Shown here in pieces: positions 7,734 to 17,341 of a stretch of 64,000 bases of DNA (position 1 is the first letter of the stretch; the number at the start of each line of letters is the position of its first letter). The stretch spans positions 1 to 64,000 of the forward strand of contig WJMJ01000123.1 of the NCBI GenBank assembly GCA_014728035.1, given 5' to 3'. Below the pieces are notes generated by a model. It saw only the letters and a program-made list of their open reading frames with translations. It was not told the origin of the DNA and did no database searches. Position numbers and translations under genes: made by a program. This DNA comes from Promethearchaeota archaeon. GTDB taxonomy: Archaea > Asgardarchaeota > Thorarchaeia > Thorarchaeales > Thorarchaeaceae.

Positions 7734-9716
7734 ATGATGGCAGACTTCAAATTAGATGCACCATTCAAACCAACAGGTGATCAACCTCAAGCGATATCAA
7801 AACTGGTAGAAGGGTTGGAGTCCGGCCTTGATCGACAGACCCTATTGGGTGTTACTGGTTCCGGTAAGACCTTCACAGTTGCTAATGTTGTGGAAGCTTA
7901 CAATCGACCTACTCTTGTCATCTCTCACAATAAGACACTGGCAGCTCAACTTGCATCTGAATACAAGAGATACTTTCCTGATGCTGCTATCGAGTATTTT
8001 ACCAGCTACTATGATTACTATCAGCCTGAGGCATATGTTGCAAGTAAGGACATGTATATCGAGAAGGAAACAGATATCAATAGCGAGATAGAGAGGCTAC
8101 GTAATTCTGCCACCATGTCGTTACTGAGCCGTGAGGATGTATTGGTAGTTGCATCAGTTTCCTGTATCTATGGTCTTGGAAATCCGGAGGATTATGGAAA
8201 ACTCTCACTCTTTCTGAATCTTGGTGATACTGTCGATCGAAGAGAGATATTAGAGAAATTAGTTGCAATGCAGTATGAAAGAAACGATATGGAGATTAAA
8301 CCCGGAGTATTTCGTGTCCGCGGCGATGTAATTGATGTTATCCCAGGCTATTCACGTAGTGCATATCGAATCCAGCTTGATGGGGATAAGGTGGAAAGAC
8401 TATCCTATCATCACCCTGTGACCATGTCCCCTCAGGGGCAAGACACTTGGATTCGTATCTATCCTGCTCGGCATCATGTAACTCAACAGGAGAAAGTTCA
8501 GGATGCAATAGAACTCATTGAAAAGGAGATGTTCGAGAGGATTGAGGAGTTTAGAAATCAAGGCAAGCTGGTCGAAGCAGATAGGATTCGAAGAAGAACG
8601 CTCTACGACTTGGAGATGTTACGAGAAACTGGTTTTTGTTCTGGCATTGAGAACTATTCCCGATACATTGATGGTAGAGATGAAGGACAGAAGCCTTACA
8701 CTTTGATGGATTATTTTCCTGATGATTTCTTGATGATAATTGACGAGAGTCATATGACCATTCCTCAGATAACAGGAATGCATCATGGTGATAGAGCAAG
8801 AAAGACTAGTTTAGTTGATTTCGGATTCAGACTGCCATCTGCGTACGATAATCGGCCTCTTAACTTCGAAGAGTTCGAGAAGTACATGAAGCATGTTATT
8901 TTCACCACTGCTACTCCTGGCCCATATGAACAGAAACATAGTGCTCAAATAGTGGAACAGCTTGTTCGTCCTACCGGACTTATCGATCCGGAGATAACAC
9001 TTCGTCCTATTGAGAATCAGATTGATGACTTAATGGGAGAGATAGACATTGTAGTGAAACGAAAAGAACGCGTTCTAGTTACAACCCTCACAAAGAAGAC
9101 AGCTGAGATGCTAACAGAATATCTGGTTGAGAATGGTGTTCGAGCAAGGTATCTCCATTCGGATATCGGTACAGTTGAACGCATTGAGATTATCCGAGAC
9201 CTTCGTCTAGGTAAATTCGATGTGCTAGTTGGTATCAATCTCTTACGAGAGGGGCTGGACTTGCCTGAGGTTTCCCTTGTTGCAATATTAGATGCTGATA
9301 AAGAAGGTTTCTTACGAAGTGAATGGGCACTAATTCAGACCATGGGGAGAGCTGCAAGAAATGTACATGGACACGTCATTCTATATGCTGACCATGTTTC
9401 AAAAGCGATGCGTGCAGCTATTGATGAAACAAACCGAAGACGAGCTTACCAGATCAAATACAATAAGGAACATGGGATTACTCCTGAATCCATAAAGAAA
9501 GATGTTACAGATATCGCTCAAGGCATGCCTTCAAGAGAGGAAGAACTACAAGCTAAACTGAGTGAGTTCGAAGAATCAGAAATTGAAGAGATTCAGGATT
9601 ACATCATTGATTTAGAAGAACAGATGAAAGAAGCAGCTCGGAATCTTGAATTCGAGAAAGCTGCAACCTTACGAGACCAGATTATTGAGTTACGAAAGAA
9701 AATTGAGGTTAAATAG
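7734..9716 (+). CDS. uvrB: Excinuclease ABC subunit UvrB
   Basis: 660 aa from ATG 7734 (ATG 7737 equally possible), matching the usual UvrB length and MADFKLDAPFKPTGDQPQAI-type start; a longer upstream reading would run through a hairpin and is rejected. UvrB is the helicase-like damage verifier of nucleotide excision repair: it is loaded by UvrA, inserts its beta-hairpin and recruits UvrC. Visible are Walker A GVTGSGKT, the beta-hairpin region YYDYYQPEAYV, DESH box (IIDESHMT), GINLLREGLDLPEV, QTMGRAARN and a C-terminal UVR motif (LEFEKAATLRDQI) that binds UvrC. It is the first gene of uvrB-uvrA-uvrA-uvrC. The whole pathway is bacterial in origin, so archaeal copies reflect transfer. Confidence 0.97.
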   Translation: MMADFKLDAPFKPTGDQPQAISKLVEGLESGLDRQTLLGVTGSGKTFTVANVVEAYNRPTLVISHNKTLAAQLASEYKRYFPDAAIEYFTSYYDYYQPEAYVASKDMYIEKETDINSEIERLRNSATMSLLSREDVLVVASVSCIYGLGNPEDYGKLSLFLNLGDTVDRREILEKLVAMQYERNDMEIKPGVFRVRGDVIDVIPGYSRSAYRIQLDGDKVERLSYHHPVTMSPQGQDTWIRIYPARHHVTQQEKVQDAIELIEKEMFERIEEFRNQGKLVEADRIRRRTLYDLEMLRETGFCSGIENYSRYIDGRDEGQKPYTLMDYFPDDFLMIIDESHMTIPQITGMHHGDRARKTSLVDFGFRLPSAYDNRPLNFEEFEKYMKHVIFTTATPGPYEQKHSAQIVEQLVRPTGLIDPEITLRPIENQIDDLMGEIDIVVKRKERVLVTTLTKKTAEMLTEYLVENGVRARYLHSDIGTVERIEIIRDLRLGKFDVLVGINLLREGLDLPEVSLVAILDADKEGFLRSEWALIQTMGRAARNVHGHVILYADHVSKAMRAAIDETNRRRAYQIKYNKEHGITPESIKKDVTDIAQGMPSREEELQAKLSEFEESEIEEIQDYIIDLEEQMKEAARNLEFEKAATLRDQIIELRKKIEVK

Positions 9717-9718
9717 AC

Positions 9719-12592
9719 GTGAAAACACAGACCACAACGAAAGAACAAGGCCCCTCATATGGTCCACAATCAATAGTAGTCATGGGAGCTGCAGAACACA
9801 ATCTGAAGCATATTGACGTAGAGATTCCTAAAGATACGCTAACCGTGGTGACTGGAGTTTCTGGTTCTGGAAAAAGTAGTTTGGTTTTTGACACGATATT
9901 TGCTGAGGGTCAACGTCGGTTTGTAGAGTCTCTCAGTGCATACGCTCGACAGTTCTTAGGAATGTTGGAAAAGCCGAATGTTGATTATATGTCTGGACTT
10001 TCACCATCAATATCTATTGATCAGAAAAGTGTTAGTAGAAACCCTCGTTCAACAGTTGGCACAATCACTGAAATCTACGACTTCCTACGATTACTATATG
10101 CAAGGGTAGGAATCCCTCACTGTCCCCAATGTGATAGAAAGATAGAACCGCAGACTGCACAACAAATTGTAGATCGAGTACTGGACTTACCAAAGGGTAC
10201 AAAGATTATGGTTCTTGCACCTATCATTCGAGGAAGAAAGGGGGAATACCGAAAAGAGTTCAAAGATCTAGTAGAGCAGGGATTCATTCGCGCGCGAGTT
10301 GACGGTGAAATCATAGACATTCATGCTGGATTATCATTAGACCGGTACTTTGAACATACAATTGAAGTCATTGTGGACCGTGTTGAAAATGCCACTTCTG
10401 AGCGAAGCAGAATTGCGGAAGCAGTTGAGACCTCTTTGAAGATGGCTGAAGGTGCAGTTACCATAGTAACAGATGAAAATGAATTCACACTCTCAAAGTT
10501 TCTAGCATGTCCCGACTGCGGTATCAGTATCCCGGAGATGGAGCCAAGAATGTTTTCTTGGAATACTCCTCAAGGCGCATGTGAACATTGTACTGGCATT
10601 GGAGTAACTCGTGAGTTTGACCCAGATTTATTTGTACCTGACAAATCCATCATTGTTAGAGAAATTAACGCTTTCCGAGGAATGGGCAAATGGGCTCGCA
10701 ATTGGGAACCTCGTCTCTCTAAGAAATTTGGTATAGACTTTGGCGTGAGGTGGCATGAGCTTCCTGATGAACACAAGAAGATTATACTCTATGGGGCAGA
10801 TGGTGAGTTTGTATTCAAATGGGAAGGGGGAAATGAAGATTGGAAGGTTTCCTACTCTGGTACTTATACACGAAAGTATGAGGGGATAGTAAATACTGCA
10901 AAACGACTCTACCAGAAGACCAAATCACAAGGACGAAAAAAGGAGTTTGAAACCCTTATGTCTGAACAGAAATGTACTGTCTGCAATGGGGGTCGATTAA
11001 AACCAGAAGCTCAATCTGTACGATTCAATGGGGTTTCAATCAATACACTTGACGAGATGTCAATCAAACAACTTAGCGAGTTCTTTGAACATGTGGAAGT
11101 CGCTAAGATGTATATGCCCGTGGCAGAACCCATTTTACGAGAGATCAAGGGGCGGATTGGATTTCTTGAAGAAGTAGGATTGGAATATCTAACACTCAAC
11201 AGGGGTGCTCCTAGTCTATCCGGAGGTGAAGCACAACGTATCAGACTTGCAAGTCAGATTGGATCTAATCTTGTTGGCGTTACTTATGTCTGTGATGAAC
11301 CTTCAATAGGACTTCATGCGCGAGATAATAAACGACTTCTTCGTTCACTAATGCGACTGAGAGACCTTGGTAATACTGTCTTAGTTGTGGAACACGATGA
11401 AGAAACCATGATGAGCGCAGATTATATAGTTGACCTTGGACCTGGCGCGGGATCCGAGGGTGGAGAATTGGTCGTAGCTGGTACTCTTGATGATGTGCTA
11501 GCATGCAAAGAATCTATTACCTCACAGTTCTTACGAGGTGTTCTACAGATACCTGTACCATCTGAGCGTCGTCAACCTAACGGACGGATTCTTGAAATCA
11601 AGGGGGCTCGTCATAATAATCTGAAGAACCTAGATGTCAAGATTCCATTGGGTCTGTTCATAGCTGTTACTGGGGTTTCAGGGAGTGGAAAATCCAGTCT
11701 TGTAGTTGATACATTGCAACGTGCTCTAGCTCGTGAATTTCACCGAGCTGAAGCTAAACCTGGTGATCATGACCATCTTCTTGGTTTAGACCTCCTTGAC
11801 AAAGTGATTGTAATTGACCAGAGTCCAATTGGGCGAACCCCGCGTTCGAATCCAGCTACGTATGTTGGTTTATGGACTCCGGTAAGGGAACTATTCGCAA
11901 GCTTACCTGAATCAAAAATTCGTGGATACAAAAAGGGAAGATTCAGCTTCAATGTGCGGGGTGGTCGATGTGAAAAATGCAAAGGGGCTGGAGTCGAAGA
12001 AATTGAAATGCAGTTCCTTCCACCAGTTCAAGTTACCTGCAGCGATTGTAAGGGACGAAGGTATAACAGAGAAACTTTGCAGGTGCGATACAAAGGAAAG
12101 AATATTGCTGATATCCTAGATATGAGAATTGATGAAGCACTAAAGTTTTTTGAAAATGTCCCTAGAATTCAAAAACGGTTAGAAACTCTCTGCGATGTCG
12201 GAATGGGTTATGTGAAGGTTGGACAACCATCTACCACTTTATCCGGTGGAGAAGCGCAGCGCATAAAACTGAGCAAGTTTCTCTCGCGTCCTGCTACAGG
12301 TCAAACCTTGATAATGTTAGATGAACCAACCACTGGACTTCATTTTGCAGATATCAAAAAGCTTCTTGAAGTTCTCCATAAATTGGTTGACTTAGGAAAC
12401 ACTGTCTTGGTAATTGAGCATCAAATGGATGTGATCAAGACAGCTGACTGGGTGATTGACTTAGGACCGGAGGGTGGAGATGAGGGTGGTTATTTGATTG
12501 CGGAAGGAACACCTGAAGATATAGCAGAATGTGATGCTTCGTATACTGGACATTATCTACGAGAAGTTCTCGGAGAGGAGGGTGATATGTAA
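9719..12592 (+). CDS. uvrA: Excinuclease ABC subunit UvrA (first copy)
   Basis: 957 aa with a GTG start 2 bp after the uvrB stop and a GAGG site about 10 nt upstream. UvrA is the dimeric ABC-type ATPase that finds DNA lesions and loads UvrB. Both Walker A motifs read GVSGSGKSSL; signatures are LSGGEAQRIRLASQ and LSGGEAQRIKLSKF; Walker B are CDEPSIGLHARD and LDEPTTGLHFAD. The zinc modules are CPDCG...CEHC and the insertion-domain finger CEKCKGAG...CSDCKGRR. The UvrB-binding region after CPQCDRKI is present. All catalytic elements are intact. It is followed by a second full-length uvrA. Confidence 0.97.
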   Translation: MKTQTTTKEQGPSYGPQSIVVMGAAEHNLKHIDVEIPKDTLTVVTGVSGSGKSSLVFDTIFAEGQRRFVESLSAYARQFLGMLEKPNVDYMSGLSPSISIDQKSVSRNPRSTVGTITEIYDFLRLLYARVGIPHCPQCDRKIEPQTAQQIVDRVLDLPKGTKIMVLAPIIRGRKGEYRKEFKDLVEQGFIRARVDGEIIDIHAGLSLDRYFEHTIEVIVDRVENATSERSRIAEAVETSLKMAEGAVTIVTDENEFTLSKFLACPDCGISIPEMEPRMFSWNTPQGACEHCTGIGVTREFDPDLFVPDKSIIVREINAFRGMGKWARNWEPRLSKKFGIDFGVRWHELPDEHKKIILYGADGEFVFKWEGGNEDWKVSYSGTYTRKYEGIVNTAKRLYQKTKSQGRKKEFETLMSEQKCTVCNGGRLKPEAQSVRFNGVSINTLDEMSIKQLSEFFEHVEVAKMYMPVAEPILREIKGRIGFLEEVGLEYLTLNRGAPSLSGGEAQRIRLASQIGSNLVGVTYVCDEPSIGLHARDNKRLLRSLMRLRDLGNTVLVVEHDEETMMSADYIVDLGPGAGSEGGELVVAGTLDDVLACKESITSQFLRGVLQIPVPSERRQPNGRILEIKGARHNNLKNLDVKIPLGLFIAVTGVSGSGKSSLVVDTLQRALAREFHRAEAKPGDHDHLLGLDLLDKVIVIDQSPIGRTPRSNPATYVGLWTPVRELFASLPESKIRGYKKGRFSFNVRGGRCEKCKGAGVEEIEMQFLPPVQVTCSDCKGRRYNRETLQVRYKGKNIADILDMRIDEALKFFENVPRIQKRLETLCDVGMGYVKVGQPSTTLSGGEAQRIKLSKFLSRPATGQTLIMLDEPTTGLHFADIKKLLEVLHKLVDLGNTVLVIEHQMDVIKTADWVIDLGPEGGDEGGYLIAEGTPEDIAECDASYTGHYLREVLGEEGDM

Positions 12593-15450
12593 TGGTGGGA
12601 TTCATCTCCGTAAAGAAAGCCGAGGAACATAATCTCAAAGCTATTAACGTAGATATTCCTCGTGACAGATTGGTTGTTGTTACAGGACCATCAGGATCCG
12701 GAAAAAGTACTTTGGTTTTCGATACAATCTTTGCGGAAGGTCAACGACGCTATGTAGAATCACTTTCATCATACGCTCGAAGATTCCTGGGTCGTCTGGA
12801 CAAACCAAAAGTACAGAGTATTACAGGACTTCCTCCAGCGATCTCGATTGAACAGAAAGGGCGTTCAAAGAACCCCCGAAGTACTGTAGCAACAAGTACT
12901 GAGATTCAGGACTATCTTCGATTGTTATATGCGAATATTGGTACACCTCATTGCATCGAATGTGGGAAAGCAATGGAACAACTCACACCTGAGTCAGCTG
13001 CTAAGATTCTTCTAGAGGATAATGGTGGAGAACGAATCTACATTTTAGCACCTGTGGTTCGTGATGAACCTGGAAAACACGAAGATATACTTCAACATCT
13101 GATTGAGAATGGATTTGTTAGAGTGCGAGTTGATGGTGAGATATCCGATATTGATTCTGTTGATATCGATGGTCGTTTGAAGCACGATATTGATGTTGTA
13201 GTTGACAGATTAGAACTTTCGCACAAATATCGCGAGAGACTTACAGGATCTATCGAAACAGCTCTTGAGACTGGTGATGGTATAGCTATTGTTTCAAGAC
13301 CGAATCAAAATGACTTGACTTTTTCAGAACGTTTAATGTGTCCATATTGTGGAGTTCAATATGATAAACTCAATCCCAAGATGTTTTCATATAACCGTCC
13401 AGACGGAGCATGTTCCCAATGTAATGGACTCGGAATCACGATGGATGTATCAATAGATCTTGTCATTCCTGATGAAAGCATGACTATTCGTGAGATTGGA
13501 AAGAGGGCTTTTGAGAATCGAAGATATCTAATGAGAAGAGTTGATTCTTTAGCTGAAATGCTTGGTTTCTCTCCGGAAGCACCTCTAACAGCTCTTTCTA
13601 AGAGGCATCGAGAGATTTTCTTGTGGGGAAACCCGTCCGTCGATATAACATATGGGCGTCAAAAGGAAGATGGGACCTCCTGGGAGGTCACCAGAGCTTG
13701 GCTTGGTATAATTCCTTGGCTCCGTAAAGTCTTTGCTGAGGGGAACTCAAGTGACAAATCATGGTATCGAAGACGAGCACAGAATATAGCTGATAATTTC
13801 ACTAAACAAACAACATGTACTGCATGTGATGGTAGGAAATTGCGTCCTGAAAGTCTTGCAGTTACTGTTGGAGATACCTCCATAGACAAAGTCACAGCAA
13901 TGACAATTGAGGAAGCTCTTCAATTCTTTGAATCAATCGAATTATCAGAACGAGAGATGAAGATTGCAAAACTCATTCTAAAAGAGATTATAGCTAGATT
14001 GAAGTTTCTTATTGCAGTCGGTCTCGAATATCTCAATTTAGACCGGTTGTCACGGACATTGTCCGGTGGCGAGAGTCAACGTATCCGACTTGCAACTCAG
14101 ATTGGGTCCGCTTTAACCGGAGTACTATATTGCCTTGATGAGCCAAGTATCGGTCTTCACCCTCGAGATATTAATCGACTAATCGAAACTTTCTACAATC
14201 TTCGGAGTCTAGGGAATACAGTAGTGGTCATCGAACATGACAGAGATACAATTTTTGCTGCCGACCACATAATCGATCTTGGCCCTCTGGCCGGTCGTCA
14301 TGGGGGTGAGGTTGTTGCTTCTGGTCCTCCTGAGCAAGTATTGTCTGATCCCAAATCGCTTACTGCACAATATTTAGCTGGCGAAAAGCAAATTCCGATT
14401 CCTAAAGAACGTAGGAAAGGAAACGGAAAGGCCATCTATGTTAGAAATGCTCGGCAGAATAATCTGAAGGGTATTGATGTAGAGTTTCCACTTGGTACCC
14501 TTACTTGTGTTTCGGGTGTTTCTGGGTCCGGAAAGAGCTCTCTAGTTTATGAAACATTATACAAAGCTCTTGCCAAAGAGATTAACCAATCGTCAATGAC
14601 ACCAGGGCTTCATGACACTATTGAAGGTGTTGAGAATATTGAACGTCTTGTCCTTGTAGACCAATCCTCTATTGGCAGAACTCCGAGGTCGAATCCAGCA
14701 ACATATACAAAGACTTTCGATCATATCCGCTCCCTCTTTGCTAAGATGCCTGAAGCAAAGACTCGTGGCTATACACCCAGTAGATTTAGCTTCAATACAA
14801 GTTCGGGTCGATGTAGCAAATGCAGAGGAAGTGGAACAATCCGGGTTGAGATGCATTTCATGAGTGATGTCTTTATGGTCTGCGATGCGTGTAAAGGAAA
14901 GCGATTTGATCGTGAAACTCTGGAAGTAAAGTACAAAGACAAGAATATCTCTGATGTTTTGCATATGACCATTGATGAGGCCTTGGAGTTCTTTTCAGAT
15001 ATTCCAAAGATAGCTGACAAATTACAGACACTAATAGATGTGGGTCTCGGATACCTCCAACTCGGGCAACCAGCTACACAGCTCTCTGGTGGAGAAGCTC
15101 AGCGAATGAAGCTTGCATCAGAGCTATGGAGACGAAACCTAGAACCAACATTGTATATTCTGGATGAACCTACAACAGGCCTATCTGCTTCTGATATTCA
15201 CACATTACTACGGGTGTTAGACAGGTTTGTTGATGCTGGCCATTCGATTATTATCATTGAACATAATCTTGATGTGTTAAAAGTAGCGGATTATCTGATT
15301 GACCTAGGGCCAGAAGGTGGGGTAGGTGGTGGAACTGTAATTACAACAGGAACACCAGAAGAGGTATCTGAAGTGGTTGAATCATATACTGGTAATCATC
15401 TTCGAGCTGTGTTATATGGTCCAGATGTAATCTATGGGCCATTGAAGTGA
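12592..15450 (+). CDS. uvrA: Excinuclease ABC subunit UvrA (second copy)
   Basis: 952 aa; its ATG overlaps the last base of the first uvrA stop (TAATG), with GGAGG upstream, so the two are translationally coupled. Walker A motifs are GPSGSGKSTL and GVSGSGKSSL, signatures LSGGESQRIRLATQ and LSGGEAQRMKLASE, and the zinc modules CPYCG...CSQC and CSKCRGSG...CDACKGKR are present. Unlike Deinococcus-type UvrA2, it keeps the UvrB-binding region (residues about 120-250). The second Walker B/D-loop is LDEPTTGLSASD, with Ser in place of the usual His, and SPSISIDQKSVS of the first copy is replaced by PPAISIEQKGRS. It is plausibly a specialised partner subunit of a UvrA heterodimer (inference). Confidence 0.95.
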   Translation: MVGFISVKKAEEHNLKAINVDIPRDRLVVVTGPSGSGKSTLVFDTIFAEGQRRYVESLSSYARRFLGRLDKPKVQSITGLPPAISIEQKGRSKNPRSTVATSTEIQDYLRLLYANIGTPHCIECGKAMEQLTPESAAKILLEDNGGERIYILAPVVRDEPGKHEDILQHLIENGFVRVRVDGEISDIDSVDIDGRLKHDIDVVVDRLELSHKYRERLTGSIETALETGDGIAIVSRPNQNDLTFSERLMCPYCGVQYDKLNPKMFSYNRPDGACSQCNGLGITMDVSIDLVIPDESMTIREIGKRAFENRRYLMRRVDSLAEMLGFSPEAPLTALSKRHREIFLWGNPSVDITYGRQKEDGTSWEVTRAWLGIIPWLRKVFAEGNSSDKSWYRRRAQNIADNFTKQTTCTACDGRKLRPESLAVTVGDTSIDKVTAMTIEEALQFFESIELSEREMKIAKLILKEIIARLKFLIAVGLEYLNLDRLSRTLSGGESQRIRLATQIGSALTGVLYCLDEPSIGLHPRDINRLIETFYNLRSLGNTVVVIEHDRDTIFAADHIIDLGPLAGRHGGEVVASGPPEQVLSDPKSLTAQYLAGEKQIPIPKERRKGNGKAIYVRNARQNNLKGIDVEFPLGTLTCVSGVSGSGKSSLVYETLYKALAKEINQSSMTPGLHDTIEGVENIERLVLVDQSSIGRTPRSNPATYTKTFDHIRSLFAKMPEAKTRGYTPSRFSFNTSSGRCSKCRGSGTIRVEMHFMSDVFMVCDACKGKRFDRETLEVKYKDKNISDVLHMTIDEALEFFSDIPKIADKLQTLIDVGLGYLQLGQPATQLSGGEAQRMKLASELWRRNLEPTLYILDEPTTGLSASDIHTLLRVLDRFVDAGHSIIIIEHNLDVLKVADYLIDLGPEGGVGGGTVITTGTPEEVSEVVESYTGNHLRAVLYGPDVIYGPLK

Positions 15451-15523
15451 CCAATTATTGCATTACCAAAAGGTCTATGCTTACATGCTTACGTATGTTC
15501 TACTATTAAGGAGTGTACCGTCT

Positions 15524-17338
15524 ATGCCGGAACTTGCATCTCTCGTTCAGGATCTTCCAATTGAACCAGGAGTTTATCTTTGGAAAGATGAAACCGGCAA
15601 GGTTCTCTATGTAGGCAAATCTAAAGCACTTCGAAAGAGAGTGAGTTCGTATCTTCGTCCAAAAAGTCGTGATAGAAAGACTTGGGAACTCATGCAACGT
15701 GCGTGTGACTTGGAAACCATTGTGACCCGTTCTGAGAAAGAGGCATTGATTGTTGAGGCCACTTTGATTAAGAAACACATGCCACCATACAATATCGCAC
15801 TGAAGGATGATAAACGCAATACTTGGATTCGTGTTGATGCTAGATCAACAATTCCAACTTTCGAGGTAACTCGTGAATTTCAACAAGATGGTGCACAGTA
15901 TTTTGGCCCTTACCGAAGCTCCAAACGACTTGAGAGATTTCTTGATACTGTACGAAAATTCATTCCAATTGCGATGTGTAAGGAACCTGATAAGGTTAGA
16001 CGTGCGTGTATGGATTATCATCTTGAACGGTGTTCAGGTCCATGCAAAAATCATATTCCATTGGAAGAGTACTGTTCTCTTGTTGAACAAATGTGTTTCT
16101 TTCTCGATGGAGAGGCGAAAAGTCTTCTCAACCTTTTAGAATACCAGATGAAGAAATCATCAGAGGCTATGGATTTCGAACGAGCTGCTGAAATTAGAGA
16201 TAGAATGACTGATATTGAAATCATGATGCGAAAACAGGGTGTATACTCACCAGACGGGAAGAATCGAGATGTGTTGGGAATATCTCGTACAGAAGAGGCT
16301 GCTCTTGTCGAGCTGCTTATCATTAGAGGAGGAAGACTGATTGGACAGGATAATTTCTACTTTGAACTGGATTTAGACACACCAGACGATGAAGTTCTCC
16401 TTGCTTTCGTTGAACAGTACTATTTCTCATTGCCACAGCTTCCTGAGGAAATACTTCTTCCTCAAAAGATCAAACGAATGAAACTCATGAGTAAATGGTT
16501 AAGCGAAACTGCATCTAAGGAAGTTCTATTGACAAGAGCTAGAACACCTGAAGAAGATGACCTCGTTGAAATGGCGAATGCTAATGCTTTTCGAGCGTTG
16601 AGAAAGATACTCATTCTAGATGAATCAGAAGAAGAAATTGTCGATAATGGAGTAAAGGAACTGAAAGAAGTACTAGGATTAAGTAGGGCACCTATGCATA
16701 TCGAAGGGTTTGACATCGCTAACATTCAAGGCACCGATCCGACTGGTTCATGTGTAGTTTTTAGAAATGGTGAGCCCTACAAGAAATGGTATCGTATGTT
16801 CAAAGTTCGAATCAAAGATACTCCTGATGATTATGCAATGATGCGAGAAGTAGTATATCGTCGATATCAAGGTGTACTTAATCGTGGACATACTCTTCCT
16901 GACCTAATCCTGATTGATGGAGGAAAAGGTCAGCTAAATGTTGCGATAGATGCCTTGAAATCTCTTGGGTTGGAATATCTTCATGTTGCTTCTTTAGCCA
17001 AACGTGATGAGATTTTGTTTATGCGTGGTTTTCCTGAAGGTGTTGAGTTAGAACGTGATTCTCCCGCATTAAGATTGGTTCAACGTGTTCGTGATGAATC
17101 TCATCGTTTCGCTCAGAAATACCATCACAAACTTCGAGAGAAACGATTTAGCGGTTCGATTCTTGAAGAGGTTCCTGGTATTGGATCAAAACGAAGAGCT
17201 GCTCTTTTGAAACACTTTGGGAGCTATGACAAGGTTCGAGAAGCTTCTATTGACGACATACTATCGGTAGACGGAATGACGGAACGGTCAGCTCAAAGTC
17301 TTAAAGATTGGATTGACAAGGAAGACCCACTTCAATAG
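15524..17338 (+). CDS. uvrC: Excinuclease ABC subunit UvrC
   Basis: 604 aa from ATG 15524, chosen because AAGGAG lies 10 nt upstream and the sequence then matches the family start; an upstream in-frame ATG at 15458 is less likely. UvrC makes the 3' and 5' incisions around the lesion. Domains in order: GIY-YIG nuclease (EPGVYLWKD...VLYVGKS), a Cys cluster (CKEPDKVRRAC...CSGPCKNH), a UVR motif (MDFERAAEIRDRM) that binds UvrB, the RNase H-like nuclease (IEGFDIANIQGT...LILIDGGKGQL) and a tandem helix-hairpin-helix end (VPGIGSKRRAALL). It is the last gene of the operon and its stop is 3 bp from that of the convergent permease gene. Confidence 0.97.
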   Translation: MPELASLVQDLPIEPGVYLWKDETGKVLYVGKSKALRKRVSSYLRPKSRDRKTWELMQRACDLETIVTRSEKEALIVEATLIKKHMPPYNIALKDDKRNTWIRVDARSTIPTFEVTREFQQDGAQYFGPYRSSKRLERFLDTVRKFIPIAMCKEPDKVRRACMDYHLERCSGPCKNHIPLEEYCSLVEQMCFFLDGEAKSLLNLLEYQMKKSSEAMDFERAAEIRDRMTDIEIMMRKQGVYSPDGKNRDVLGISRTEEAALVELLIIRGGRLIGQDNFYFELDLDTPDDEVLLAFVEQYYFSLPQLPEEILLPQKIKRMKLMSKWLSETASKEVLLTRARTPEEDDLVEMANANAFRALRKILILDESEEEIVDNGVKELKEVLGLSRAPMHIEGFDIANIQGTDPTGSCVVFRNGEPYKKWYRMFKVRIKDTPDDYAMMREVVYRRYQGVLNRGHTLPDLILIDGGKGQLNVAIDALKSLGLEYLHVASLAKRDEILFMRGFPEGVELERDSPALRLVQRVRDESHRFAQKYHHKLREKRFSGSILEEVPGIGSKRRAALLKHFGSYDKVREASIDDILSVDGMTERSAQSLKDWIDKEDPLQ

Positions 17339-17341
17339 ACG

